64,000 nucleotides of DNA from CAVOKN01 sp963696505. GTDB lineage: Bacteria; Pseudomonadota; Gammaproteobacteria; Burkholderiales; Rhodocyclaceae. The position numbers and the translations under genes are program-made. Where the stretch lies: assembly GCA_963696505.1 (NCBI GenBank), contig CAVOKN010000010.1, forward strand, positions 105,185 to 169,184. Reading direction: 5' to 3'. The notes under the pieces were generated by a model. That model made no database searches, had not been told where the DNA came from, and saw only the letters and a list, made by a program, of their open reading frames with translations. Below, in pieces: positions 44,904 through 55,100 of this stretch. Positions within the stretch are counted from its first letter, which is position 1. Every line of letters starts with the position of its first letter.

Positions 44904-47123
44904 CTACATGCCGAACATGCCCTTCAACTGCTGCATCAGCTTGCCCTGGCCTTTCTGCTGCAATTGCTCTTGCAGCTTGGTCTCGATCCGGGCTTTGGCC
45001 ATATCGGTGGCCAGCGCCCCGAGATCTATGTTGTAGCTCAGATTGTCGAACGGACCGGTGACGCGCACCGGAACAGTCGTGCCCCTCAGTTCGAGCAGGT
45101 CCTTGCCCTCCTGCCCGGCCGAGGTACCGACCACGCTGGCCTTGGCCAGGTAATTCATCGTGCTGTTGGCGATGTCGATATCGCCCGCTCCCGCCAGCCG
45201 CAGGAACGGGGACTTGGCTGCCAGGTCGTCATTGTGGGCGATGCCGTTGGCGATGCGCAGCGACGCCGTCATCTCCGAGAAGTCGGTTTTGTCGGTTGCG
45301 CTTGCCTGGCGAACGGCATCGCGTCTGGTGCTCACCGTGGCCTTGAGTTCGCGGAAGGTCTTGGCAAGGTTGATGCCCTTGACGGCTCCGTCCTTCAGCG
45401 CCACCCGGGCGCTGCCGCCCAGCGCCTTCTTCATCGCCGCCACGCTGCCGCCGCGAGTGGCCAGATCCAGGCTCACGTTGCCGCGACCTTCCAGCAGATC
45501 CTTGTCGATGGCATCCTTCATCAGCGGGTTGATGCTGATTCCCGTAAGGCTCTGCCTGACTGCGAGCTGGTTTCCGTTTGCATCGAGGCTGAGACTGCCG
45601 GCGATGTTGCCCTGATAGAGATTGGCGGCGATCGGATTCACGTCGAGCCGCCCGTTGGCGGCGCGCAGATCGAGCTTGACATTGCTCGCCTTGACGCGCT
45701 GCACCTGAAGCCAGCCGATTCGAAGTGTGCCCTTGGCATCGAGGCCCTTGAGCGCGGAGAGGTCGATCGGCTTGTCGGCGCCGGCCGCCTTGTCCTGCGG
45801 TGGGCGGGGCGGAAAGTAGCGGTCCACGTCGATGCGATCGACATCGACGTCGAAGCCCACCGCGAGCGGCGCGAAGCGCGGGAGCTGCCACGTGGCATGG
45901 GCTTTCGTATCGTCGAAGCGGGTCTCCAGTTCCCCGGAAGCCGTGGATTTCAGTGCGTCGGCGCGCAGGCTGCCATTCACCGGCAGCTTGACGCTCTTCA
46001 TCGGCATCTGCGGGTGAGCCACGGTGAACTGCCCACCGAATTTCGGCAACTCGACCGACTGGGCCTTGAGGTTTGCCGACAGCGGCGCGGTCAGCCCGCC
46101 TGTGATCGCGCTGTCGCCGAATCGCGCGTCGATGTCGAGCTTGAAGTTGGCGATCTGCAGGGCTTCGGTGGAGCCCTGGACACCGGCCAGGTTCAGGCGC
46201 GTATCGATGCTGCGCTGGCTGCCGTTGATTTTTGCGGCAATGTTGATTGCTTCGCCGGTGGCCTTGGCCGCCGTGGCGATCAGCCGCGGTGCTTCGATCT
46301 TGACGTCGAAGGCTTCGCCCGCGACCTGCCCCTTTGCCAGCACGAGCAGCTTCTCGAGTTCCACCTCGCTCTGCTCGGGCTTGAGCTCGATGCGCACCGC
46401 GCTCAGACCGGCGTCGAGTCCCTTGACCCCGGCCACCTCGCCGCTCAACTTCAAATCCAGCCCGCCGACGGCGTACTGCTGCTGATCAAGGTCGTAGCGG
46501 TACTGTCCGGCGACGCGCACGACCGCGGACAGCCGTGGCTTGTCGCCCACCGCCTTGAAGTTTGCCGCCAGCGGTCCCTGCGCCGCATTGCCGAGGCGCC
46601 CCATCGTCAGATTCACTTCGGAGAGGGCAAAGCTGCGAGCTTCCTTCTCGTCGCGATAGCCGAGTTGGCCATTGACGAGGCGTACGCCGGCTATGTCGAA
46701 GCGCACGCTTGCACTCTCGTCCTCGTCCTTTGCAAGCAGGTCGTCGAAGTTGAACCTGCCATCCTTGCCGCGGACCAGAGTGGCCCTGACGCCTTGGAGC
46801 TCGATCTCGTCTACCACGAGTCGTTTGGAAAGCAGCGGCATCACCGCCACTGCAATTCGCACGCCGTCGAGCGCGGCGAACTCCTTTTCGCTGTCGCGCT
46901 CGGAGAGCACCGTTCGCCCGACTCTGACTCCCACGTTGGGCCAGAAGGAAAGCGCCAGCTCGCCCTCGATGGCGAGATTGCGGCTCTTGTTCTCCTTCAC
47001 CACGCGAGTGATTTCGGACTTCATGCGGTCCGCATCGAAGGTGGCAACCAGGAAGATTGCCGCGGCGGCCAGCAGTGCCACGATGCCGCCGAGCAAGAAG
47101 GCGATGTACTTCAGGATCCTCAT
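44904..47123 (-). CDS. AsmA-family inner-membrane/periplasmic protein
   Basis: A 739-residue protein with one N-terminal membrane anchor (YIAFLLGGIVALLAAAAIFLV) and a long beta-rich periplasmic body. N-terminal AsmA sequences are clear: GELALSFWPNVGVRVGRTVLS, LVVDEIELQGVRATLVRGKDGRFNFDDLL. The C-terminal AsmA domain has DGAVKGINLAKTFRELK. AsmA-like proteins of the TamB/YhdP group help move lipids between membranes. Which member this is cannot be decided. Stop 6 bp from the convergent TRIC gene. Confidence 0.92.
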   Translation of the reverse strand: MRILKYIAFLLGGIVALLAAAAIFLVATFDADRMKSEITRVVKENKSRNLAIEGELALSFWPNVGVRVGRTVLSERDSEKEFAALDGVRIAVAVMPLLSKRLVVDEIELQGVRATLVRGKDGRFNFDDLLAKDEDESASVRFDIAGVRLVNGQLGYRDEKEARSFALSEVNLTMGRLGNAAQGPLAANFKAVGDKPRLSAVVRVAGQYRYDLDQQQYAVGGLDLKLSGEVAGVKGLDAGLSAVRIELKPEQSEVELEKLLVLAKGQVAGEAFDVKIEAPRLIATAAKATGEAINIAAKINGSQRSIDTRLNLAGVQGSTEALQIANFKLDIDARFGDSAITGGLTAPLSANLKAQSVELPKFGGQFTVAHPQMPMKSVKLPVNGSLRADALKSTASGELETRFDDTKAHATWQLPRFAPLAVGFDVDVDRIDVDRYFPPRPPQDKAAGADKPIDLSALKGLDAKGTLRIGWLQVQRVKASNVKLDLRAANGRLDVNPIAANLYQGNIAGSLSLDANGNQLAVRQSLTGISINPLMKDAIDKDLLEGRGNVSLDLATRGGSVAAMKKALGGSARVALKDGAVKGINLAKTFRELKATVSTRRDAVRQASATDKTDFSEMTASLRIANGIAHNDDLAAKSPFLRLAGAGDIDIANSTMNYLAKASVVGTSAGQEGKDLLELRGTTVPVRVTGPFDNLSYNIDLGALATDMAKARIETKLQEQLQQKGQGKLMQQLKGMFGM

Positions 47124-47396
47124 GCCGACTCCTTTGGCCCGTGAGCTTGCGGGCGGGCTGTTTCAGGCAGCCGGGAGGGTATCAAATATGGCGGCAGGCA
47201 GTAGCAGGAAAAAAGCGCGCCGCGAACGGCAGTCGCCGCAAGCGCCGATCCCGCGAACGGCTCTATGCGCGACGTCCGCGTTGATCATCCGAGCCTGTCG
47301 GGACTTGTCGCGACCCGCCTTGCGGTTTGCGAGCGTCGCGTCGTTCGTGGTCCGCAGGCTACCCCATCCGGTATGAAGGATGCAACAGCACGCCAA

Positions 47397-49205
47397 TCAG
47401 CGCGTGGCCTCCGCCACGATCTTCCAATTGCCGTCAACGCGCCGCCAGTCGAGCTGCTTGGTCACAATGTCGTCATAGCCTCCCGAGCGGTAGCCCTGGC
47501 GGAAAACGGTGGAGGCGGAATCCTTGCCGGTGGTCTTGAGCACGACGTCGTCGATGGCCAGTTGGATCGGCTCGCGGCGCGACAGGCGCTGCCGGCGCTG
47601 GTCGGCCCACCCCTCGCGGCTCAAGCCGCCGGTCGGAGCAAAGTCCGGGGCGTAGAAGGCGAGGTAACCGGGAACGTCCTTGGACCGCCACGCTGCGGCC
47701 CACCCATCCAGCGCGGCCTTGAGGCCGTCGTCCGGGGCGGAAGCCCCCGCCGGAACCGGAACGATGCGCGGCGGAGGATTCGCCGCCATCGCCTTCGCGA
47801 CGATTGCCGCCTTGTCGGAAACGAAGGCCGTCGGCACTTCCTCCGGGCAGGAAGCCGAGACGTCGGCCGCATCCGGATCGGCTTCAGGGTCTTCCTCGGC
47901 CTGCGCATCGAGCCGGTTCAGGCCGAGCACCGCCAGTAGCTTGCCGAGCGCCGCGTGGGTGCGCGCCCGCGCATTCGCGAGGTCGTACTGGCCATTGACA
48001 TAGGCGCGACGCGCCTGGAACAGCTCGTTCTCGGTGTCGAGAAGATCGAGCAGCGTGCGCTGCCCGATGTCGAACTGCCTGCGGTAGGCCTCCCTGACCT
48101 TCTCGATCGACAACTGGTGCTGGTCGAGGTAGCGCAGTTGCTCGACCAGGCGCTGCGAGTCGTTGTAGGCGATCGCCAGAGTCTGACGAAGATCGCGGCA
48201 GGTCTTGTCGCGCAGATCCTTGGCTTGATTCAGGCGCTCGGCGAACTGCCGGCTGCGTGCCATATCCGAGCCGCCGCGGAAAAGGTTGTAGTTGAGCACC
48301 AGTTCGACGACCCGGTCGGTACGCTCACCCGTTATGCCATCGCGATTCTCGTCCCATTCCTGGCGCGCCCGCAGGTCCAGGCGGGGCATGAAATTCGCGC
48401 GCTGCGCCTGGGTCTCGGCCTGGGCAGCGCGGACATTGGCAACGGCAGCCTTCAGTCCGGGATTGCCTGCGATGGCCGACTTCGCCGCATCGCTGGCGCT
48501 TGAGGGCAGGCCGGTGGCCGGCAGTTCCGCATCAGCGAGCTGGGGGGCGGGAAACTCCCCGACGATGCGCTGAAAACGCGAAGTGACGTCGTACAGATTG
48601 GCGCTCTCGGTGACCAGGTTCGATTCGGCAAGCGCGACGCGTCCTCCCGCCTGCTCCAGATCCGCCCGCCGGCCAACGCCGGCCTTGACCCTTTGCTCGA
48701 TCTGGTCGAACACCAGCCTGTGCTCGGCATAGTTCCCCTCGGCGAGGCGAACCAGGCGGCGGTAGCGCTGAACGTCATAATAGGCGCGTCCCGCCTCCAG
48801 AGCGGTCGATTCGGATGCCTCCAGCAACTCGTGGTAACGCACCAGACGTGCCTCGCCAAGACGCGCAACCTCGCTGCGAGTGGCAAAGCCGTCGAACAGC
48901 ATCTGGTTCAGTGTGAGTGCGGCGCCGCGGCGGTTGAAGTCCTGCTCATCCAGGCCCGGCTGTTTCAGCCATTCCCTTCCCGCGCCGGCCGTCACGTCCG
49001 CGCGCGGATAGTAGCCTCCCCGCGCCACATCCCGTTCTTCGCCGGCGGCCTTGAAGGCATGCCAACGGGCTTGAACCTCGGGATTGGCGAGCACTGCTTT
49101 CTGCGCCGCTTCCTTGAGGTTGGCGACCTGCGCCGCAGCGGGCGGCGAAATCGCCTGAAGCGCGAGAAGAACGATGCCAGACAGGCCGACCAAATGCTTG
49201 TACAT
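47397..49205 (-). CDS. TolC-family outer-membrane channel with a C-terminal NTF2-like domain (LapE role)
   Basis: An outer-membrane factor that would form the exit duct of the adhesin's type I secretion machine. Start at ATG 49203-49205 gives a signal peptide (MYKHLVGLSGIVLLALQAIS…AAAQ). Residues ~25-455 have the two OEP repeats: ANLKEAAQKAVLANPEVQAR…, LVFDQIEQRVKAGVGRRADLEQA and RQFDIGQRTLLDLLDTENELF. Residues ~490-602 are an added domain of the SnoaL/NTF2 type (AALDGWAAAWRSKDVPGYL and YAPDFAP), known in Cds6-like proteins. It is divergent from lapG, and the adhesin follows the lapG-lapD pair. The gap 47124-47396 after AsmA holds no gene. Confidence 0.9.
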   Translation of the reverse strand: MYKHLVGLSGIVLLALQAISPPAAAQVANLKEAAQKAVLANPEVQARWHAFKAAGEERDVARGGYYPRADVTAGAGREWLKQPGLDEQDFNRRGAALTLNQMLFDGFATRSEVARLGEARLVRYHELLEASESTALEAGRAYYDVQRYRRLVRLAEGNYAEHRLVFDQIEQRVKAGVGRRADLEQAGGRVALAESNLVTESANLYDVTSRFQRIVGEFPAPQLADAELPATGLPSSASDAAKSAIAGNPGLKAAVANVRAAQAETQAQRANFMPRLDLRARQEWDENRDGITGERTDRVVELVLNYNLFRGGSDMARSRQFAERLNQAKDLRDKTCRDLRQTLAIAYNDSQRLVEQLRYLDQHQLSIEKVREAYRRQFDIGQRTLLDLLDTENELFQARRAYVNGQYDLANARARTHAALGKLLAVLGLNRLDAQAEEDPEADPDAADVSASCPEEVPTAFVSDKAAIVAKAMAANPPPRIVPVPAGASAPDDGLKAALDGWAAAWRSKDVPGYLAFYAPDFAPTGGLSREGWADQRRQRLSRREPIQLAIDDVVLKTTGKDSASTVFRQGYRSGGYDDIVTKQLDWRRVDGNWKIVAEATR

Positions 49206-49418
49206 GGGAAATCTCGACCACATTACGTTTGGGTCGCTGCATTCTATCAGGCGCCATTCCGTCATCCGAGGGCAATTTCTCACGGCCACAGCGCGGCGGA
49301 GCGGCCCGGAGAACGGCGCTGTACCCGAGCCGAATGTCTTTGCCCACCCGGAATTGCGGGCCTCGGCGCTGCCGTGTAATCTTTCGGCGCCCGAACCAAA
49401 CTCTTCCCCCCAGCCTTC
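49206..49418. promoter_or_regulatory. Divergent promoter region between the TolC-like and LapG-like genes
   Basis: 213 bp with no gene on either strand. Both genes read outward, so promoters for each must be here. I did not identify a convincing -35/-10 pair or operator, and give the region only as the probable regulatory site of the adhesin system. Confidence 0.4.
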
Positions 49419-50111
49419 TTGCCCCCATACGCTGCCTTTCGCGCACCGAGACGCGCGCACTGCCTGTTGCGCCTGTTCGTCGTGCTGGGGATGGTCTTTG
49501 CGGCAGGCGCCACCGCCGTGGACTTCGCCGCCCTGTCGCGCCATGTGGAACGACGCTTCGGCGCGGATGCCGTGCGTTCGCTGCGCGACTGGCAGGAGCT
49601 GCGCGAAGGGGCGCGCTCGCTGGACGAGATGGAACGTGTCAGGCGCGTGCACGAGTTCTTCAATAGCCGGATCCGTTTCGCTGAAGACGCCACCATATGG
49701 GGAGTCTCCGACTTCTGGGCGACGCCGGTGGAAACGCTCGCCCGCGCCGCCGGCGACTGCGAGGATTTCACCATCGCAAAATACTTCACGCTGCGCGATC
49801 TGGGCGTGCCGATCGGACGGCTGCGGCTGACCTACGTCAAGGCCCGGATCGGCGGCGAATCCAGCAGCGTCACCCAGGCGCACATGGTGCTGGCATATTA
49901 TGCGAACGTCAACGCAGATCCGCTGGTGCTCGACAATCTGCTGCAAGAGATCCGCCCTGCGTCCAAGCGGCCCGACCTCGCTCCCGTCTTCAGTTTCAAC
50001 AGCGAGGGCATGTGGATCGACGGCAAAGGGACTGCTGCGGCAAGCTCCACCGTGCGCCTGTCGCGCTGGCGCGACCTGCTCTCGCGAATGAAGGACGAGG
50101 GCTTCGACTGA
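49419..50111 (+). CDS. lapG: LapG-type periplasmic cysteine protease (BTLCP)
   Basis: A calcium-dependent transglutaminase-like protease that cuts a LapA-type adhesin off the cell surface. Triad residues are in place: C114 in GDCEDFTIAKYF, H155 in QAHMVLAYY, D172 in VLDNL. The spacing His to Asp (17) equals that of Pseudomonas fluorescens LapG. An N-terminal signal-like stretch (CLLRLFVVLGMVFAAGATA) directs export. The start at TTG 49419 is the only one far enough upstream; TTG or GTG further in are alternatives. 230 residues. lapD starts 31 bp downstream. Confidence 0.92.
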   Translation: MPPYAAFRAPRRAHCLLRLFVVLGMVFAAGATAVDFAALSRHVERRFGADAVRSLRDWQELREGARSLDEMERVRRVHEFFNSRIRFAEDATIWGVSDFWATPVETLARAAGDCEDFTIAKYFTLRDLGVPIGRLRLTYVKARIGGESSSVTQAHMVLAYYANVNADPLVLDNLLQEIRPASKRPDLAPVFSFNSEGMWIDGKGTAAASSTVRLSRWRDLLSRMKDEGFD

Positions 50112-50141
50112 GCCCGCCATCGAGGAATAGAGGAACCCGTC

Positions 50142-52056
50142 ATGTCCCTGGTACGACGACTATGGCTTCTGGTGATCGCAACCACGCTGCTCGCCTTCGG
50201 CGGAAGCCTTGCGGTAACGACTCTGAGCTTCCGGGATTACCTCGAACAACAGTTGACGGTGAAGAACATCGACAATGCATCTGTCCTGGCGATGTCGCTG
50301 ACCCATACCAGCACCGACCCCGTGGAACGGGAACTCTCGATCGCGGCGCAGTTCGATTCCGGCCACTACGAGCTGATCCGCCTCACGGCGCCTGACGGAA
50401 GGGTCCTTGTGGAGCGCCAGGCCGAAGCGGCTGACGGTGTTCCGCCGTGGCTGGTGCGCCTCGTGCCGCTGCGGCCCAAGCCCGGGGTCGCGCAGGTCAG
50501 TTCGGGCTGGCAGCAGGTCGGAACACTGACCGTGGCCAGCCACACGCGCTACGCTTACGTCAGCCTGTGGCAGGGCGCACTGAAACTCGCCCTGTGGTTT
50601 GCGCTGGGGGGCGTGGCAACGGGTCTCGCCGGTGTGTGGCTGCTGGGGCGGGTGACCAGGCCCCTGCGGGATGTGGTTGCCCAGGCGGAGGACATCGGCC
50701 GCCGCCGCTTCGTGACGATAGCCGAGCCGGCGATCCCAGAGCTGCGCAGCGTCGCCCGCGCCATGAACGCCACCGTAGGACAGCTCAGGGAAATGTTCGG
50801 CCAAGAGGCAGAGCGGATCGAGAATCTGCGCCGCCAGGCGAACCTCGACGAAGTGACCGGTTTGCCGAACCGCCGTCATTTCCTGGACCGGCTCGGGCAG
50901 ATCCTCGGCGCCGAAGATGCGCCGCCGGCGGGACAGCTGATCTTGCTGCGGATCGCCGATCTGGCCGGCCTGGACCGCGGGCTCGGCCGCGACGCCACCG
51001 ACGAACTGCTGCGGCAAACCGGCAGCCGGATCACGAACGTGGCCCCCGACGGCTCATTCGCCGGGCGCACCGGCGGCGGCGAGTTTGCGCTGCTGCTGCC
51101 CGGGCTTGAAGAAGGTCAGCACCTGGCCGAGAGGCTCGTGGCGGAGGTGGCCGGGCTGATCGGATCGCGCGCTGCCGCAGGACACGCCGTACACGCTGCG
51201 ACCTGCAACTATCGGCACGGACTTGCGGTGGACGAGATTCTGGCCCGCGCCGACGAAACCCTGGCCGATGCCCAGGCCGACACCACCGCTGCCTGGTATC
51301 GGGCACCCGACGCCCAGGCCGCTGGACCTCGCCTGTGCGGGCCCGACTGGGAGCATACGATCCGAAACGCCCTCACCGAGAGGCGCCTGCGGCTGGCTGA
51401 CTTCCCGGTGACTGCGCCAACCGGGACGCTGATTCACATGGAATGCCCGGTGCGGATGCGGATCGAGGATTCCGGAGACTGGCTGCCCGCTGCACGCTTC
51501 GTTCCGATGGCCAGGCGCAGGCAACTTACTGCCGAACTCGACCTCGCCGTGGTCGAACTCGCCCTGGAAAAGCTTGCCTCGGGTTCGCCGACCGGTGGCA
51601 ATCAATCTGGCGCCCGAATCGCTGCTGCTTGCCGACTTCGGACCCAGGCTTTGCCTGCTGCTCGAAAGGCATAAAGATGCCCTTCCCAGCTTGTGGCTGG
51701 AGCTGGGCGAAGCGGGCGTGCTGGATCAATTCGAAGCCTTCCGCTCGTGGTGCGCATCGCTGCGTCATCTGCCGTGCCGCATCGGGCTCGAACATGTCGG
51801 ACACCGGATCAGCGAGATCGGCCGCCTTCATGACCTCGGGATCGACTACCTCAAGGTCGATTCGAGCTTCGTGCGTGGCATAGACTCCAACGCCGGCAAC
51901 CGCGCCTTCCTGGAGGGGCTGTGCCGCATCGCCCATGCCATAGGCCTGATCGTGATGGCCGAAGGGGTGGCCAGCGGCGCGGAACTCGATGCGCTTTCCG
52001 ATCTTGGGTTCGACGGACTCACCGGACCTGAAGTCACCCGGCGCTTCGGCGGCTGA
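50142..52056 (+). CDS. lapD: LapD-type c-di-GMP receptor, frameshifted
   Basis: An inner-membrane inside-out receptor that sequesters LapG when c-di-GMP is high. It has TM1 (residues ~6-26), a ~120-residue periplasmic domain of the LapD/MoxY N-terminal type with YLEQQLTVKNIDNASVLAMSL, TM2 (~145-167), HAMP, GGDEF and EAL domains. GGDEF is replaced by G-G-G-E-F at ~residue 311 and EAL by E-C-P at 434, as expected for a non-catalytic receptor. The frame breaks at 51592-51595 with one extra base; removal gives VAINLAPESLL and ends at 52056, total ~637 residues, near the 648 of P. fluorescens LapD. Confidence 0.92.
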
Positions 52057-52068
52057 TCGGCCATCCGT

Positions 52069-52091
52069 GCGCGGCGGCTCGGCCGCCGCGC
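52069..52091. terminator. Bidirectional hairpin between convergent lapD and adhesin genes
   Basis: Perfect 10-bp arms GCGCGGCGGC and GCCGCCGCGC around TCG. It lies 13 bp after the lapD stop and 11 bp before the end of the minus-strand adhesin. No T-tract occurs on either side, but its position between converging genes fits a shared terminator. Confidence 0.6.
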
Positions 52092-52101
52092 CCGCGCAAA
52101 C

Positions 52102-55100
52102 TCAATCGACGATCAGCTTGCTGCGGTTGAGCAGCTCCTGCAGCACGGCACTGTCGTTGCCCGGCGCAACGCCGTAAGCCGCGAACAGGTCGGTTCCCGA
52201 CAGCGCGATGGTGTGGTCATGGGCGCCGGCGATGTAGGTGCCGCCGGTGAACCCGCCGGTCGAGCTGACCCGAACCACCGTGTCTGCGCCGGAAGTGACG
52301 ATGTCGAGGTAGTTGGACAAATTGCCGATGCCCGAACCGACGGCCTCGCCCTGCAGCAGATCCCGCAGGTCGAGTACATCGGTGCCGGGATCCGTGCCAA
52401 ATCCGGTCACTGAATCGCTGCCGCCCCGGTCGGCCAGGCGCCAAACGAGGACGTCGGCTCCATTGCCGCCAACCAGCACGTCGTTGCCCAGGCCGCCTAT
52501 CAGCATGTCGTTGCCGCCCGAGCCGTTGAGCGTCTCGTTGCCGGTGCCACCGGTCAGGACATCGTTGCCCCCGCTGCCGCCGAGCGTGGCGCTCTCGGTG
52601 ATGGTGCCGGTGTCGTTGTCGCTGGCATTGGACGTGGTGCCTGCGGTGCGGGTCGCGGTCAGGGTGAAGTTCTGGTTGCCTTCGGCCGTGGCATCCGCGA
52701 CTATCGGCACCCGCACCAAGACGCTGGTCGTACCCGGATCGAAGGTCACGCTGGTCGCGGCTGCCCACGTGTGGCCGCCGTCGTTGGATACCTGTAGCGC
52801 GGTGGTGTAGTCCGAGCCCGCCGTGGCGCTGCCTGGGCTGAGCGCGAGGTTCACGCTGACCGGGCTGCCGCTCGGCGACGAAAGCGTCACGTTGAACACC
52901 CCGAACCCCGCCGTCTCGGCCATCACTGCGGGCGAAACCGCCAGTGCGGGCGTCGGATCGTTGTCGGTGATGGTTGCGGTGCCAATGGCACTGGCGTTGG
53001 CCGTCACGCCGTCGCGGGCGGTCGCCACCAGGCCGAAGGTTTCGTCGCCCTCGTCCAGCAGGTCGTTGATCACCGGCACGCGCACCCGCACGTTGTTGGT
53101 CTGGCCCGGCAGGAAGGTCGCGCTGGTGCCGCTGGCCCAAGTGCTGCCGCCGTCGGAGGACACCTGCATGGCAGAGGCGGTGAAATCCCCCGCGCCCGCC
53201 GTTCCGGCCGTGGTGGCGAAATCCACCGTCGTCGGCAACCCGCTGGCAACCGACAGGCTTACTGTGAAGGTGGCGAAACCGCCGGCGACGTTTTCTGCGA
53301 CGTTAAAGCTGTTGACTGCCAGCGTAGGCCGATCGTCGTTGGTGCCGCCGCTGCCGGTGCCGTCGTCGCGGATGGTCGCCACGCCGAGGTTGTCAGCAAT
53401 CAACGCGTTGGTGGCGCCGGTGAGGTTGACGTTGAAGTTCTCCGACCACTCGTAGGCGGTGTCGTTGGCGATGATCACGGACACGGTCTGGGTCGTCACG
53501 CCGGGGGCGAAAGTCAGCGTCCCGGAGGCGGCGGTGTAGTCGCCGCCCGCGCCAGCGACGGCGGTACCGTTGCTGGTGGCGTAGTTCACCGCAACCGACT
53601 GGCCCGAGGCGGCGGACAGCGTAACCGTGAAGGTGGCGGTGCCGGTGGCCTCGTTGACGACGATGTCATTGATGGACACCGTGGGCGTCGCGTCGTTGTC
53701 GGTGATGGTGCCCACGCCGGTTGCATCGGCGATGGTGGCGTTGGTCGGCGTCACCAGATTGACGTTGAAGGTCTCGTTCGCCTCGTCGAGAACATCCTCG
53801 GCGATGGCAACGGTGACGGTCTGGGTGATCACGCCCGGCGCGAAAGTCAGCGTTCCGGAGGCGGCGGTGTAATCGCTGCCGGCGGCGGCGGTGGCGTTGC
53901 CGGTGTTGTAGCCGACGGTCACGATCTGACCCGATGGCGCGGAGAGGGTGACCGTGAAGGTCGCCGTGCTCCCCGCTTCATCGACGCTGACGTCGTTCAC
54001 CGTCAGCGACGGCGTCGGATCGTTGTCGGTGATGGTGGCCGTAGCGTTGGCGCTGGGGTTGAACGTGATGCCGGCGCTGGTGGTCGCGGTCAGGTTGAAG
54101 GTTTCATTGGCCTCGTCCAGGGCATCGTTGATGATGGGGACGCGCACCTGCACGTTGGCCGTCTGGCCCGGCGCGAAGGTGGCGCTGGTGGCGCCGACCC
54201 AGGTCGCGCCACTGTCAGTGGACACCTGCATCCCGGCTGCGTTGAAATCGGCTGCACCCGCGCTCCCCGCGGCAAACCCGAAGTTAACCGTGGTGGCCAG
54301 CGGGCTGACCTTGGACAAGCTGACGGCAAACACGGCGAAGCCGCCGGCCACGTTCTCGGCCACGGTTACGTTGGCAACGCTGAGTACCGGCGCATCGTTG
54401 TCGGTGCCGCCAACGCCGGTGCCGTCGTCGCGGATCGTGGCCACAGCCTGATTGTCGGCGATGGTCGCGTTGCTGACGCTGGTCAGGCTTACGTTGAAGG
54501 TCTCGGCGATCTCGAACGGCGTGTCGTTGGCGATCGCCACCGTCACCGTCTGGCTGGTCACGCCCGGGGCGAAAGTCAGCGTCCCGGAGGCGGCGGTGTA
54601 GTCGCTGCCGGCCGTGGCAGTGCCATTGCTGGTGCTGTAGCCCACCGTCACCGTGAGATCGGTCGGATTGGTGAGCCGCACGGTTAAGGTCGCGGTGCCC
54701 GCGCCCTCGTTGGCCGTCACATCGTCGATGAGCACGCGGGTGGCGCGCCCATCGGTGATGAGCTGACCCAAATCGACCAACTGGCGGATTACGTCGTTGT
54801 CGGTCGAGCCGGCGTTGAGACCGGGCAATGCGCTGCGCAGATCGACACCGCTGAGGATGATCGTCTGGTCCTGGACCGCAGGGTTGTACGTGCCGCCGGT
54901 GAAACCGCCGGTGGAACTGACGCGTATCACGGTGGACCCGGGAATCGATGTGGTGTCGAAGTCGAGGTAGTTCTGCAGGTTGCCGGTGCTGCCGATCGCG
55001 TTCTCGCCGACCAGCAGGCCGCTGAGGTCGAGCACGTCGCCGCCGGCGCCGGCCGCGAAGTCGGCCACTGTGTTGAACGGCAGGCGTACCGGCAGTCCCT

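Noticed and set aside
54284..54500. Second, separate adhesin gene ending near 54284
   Set aside because: The two long frames join smoothly if one base is removed in the T-run at 55100-55104, so one gene with an indel is simpler than two genes.
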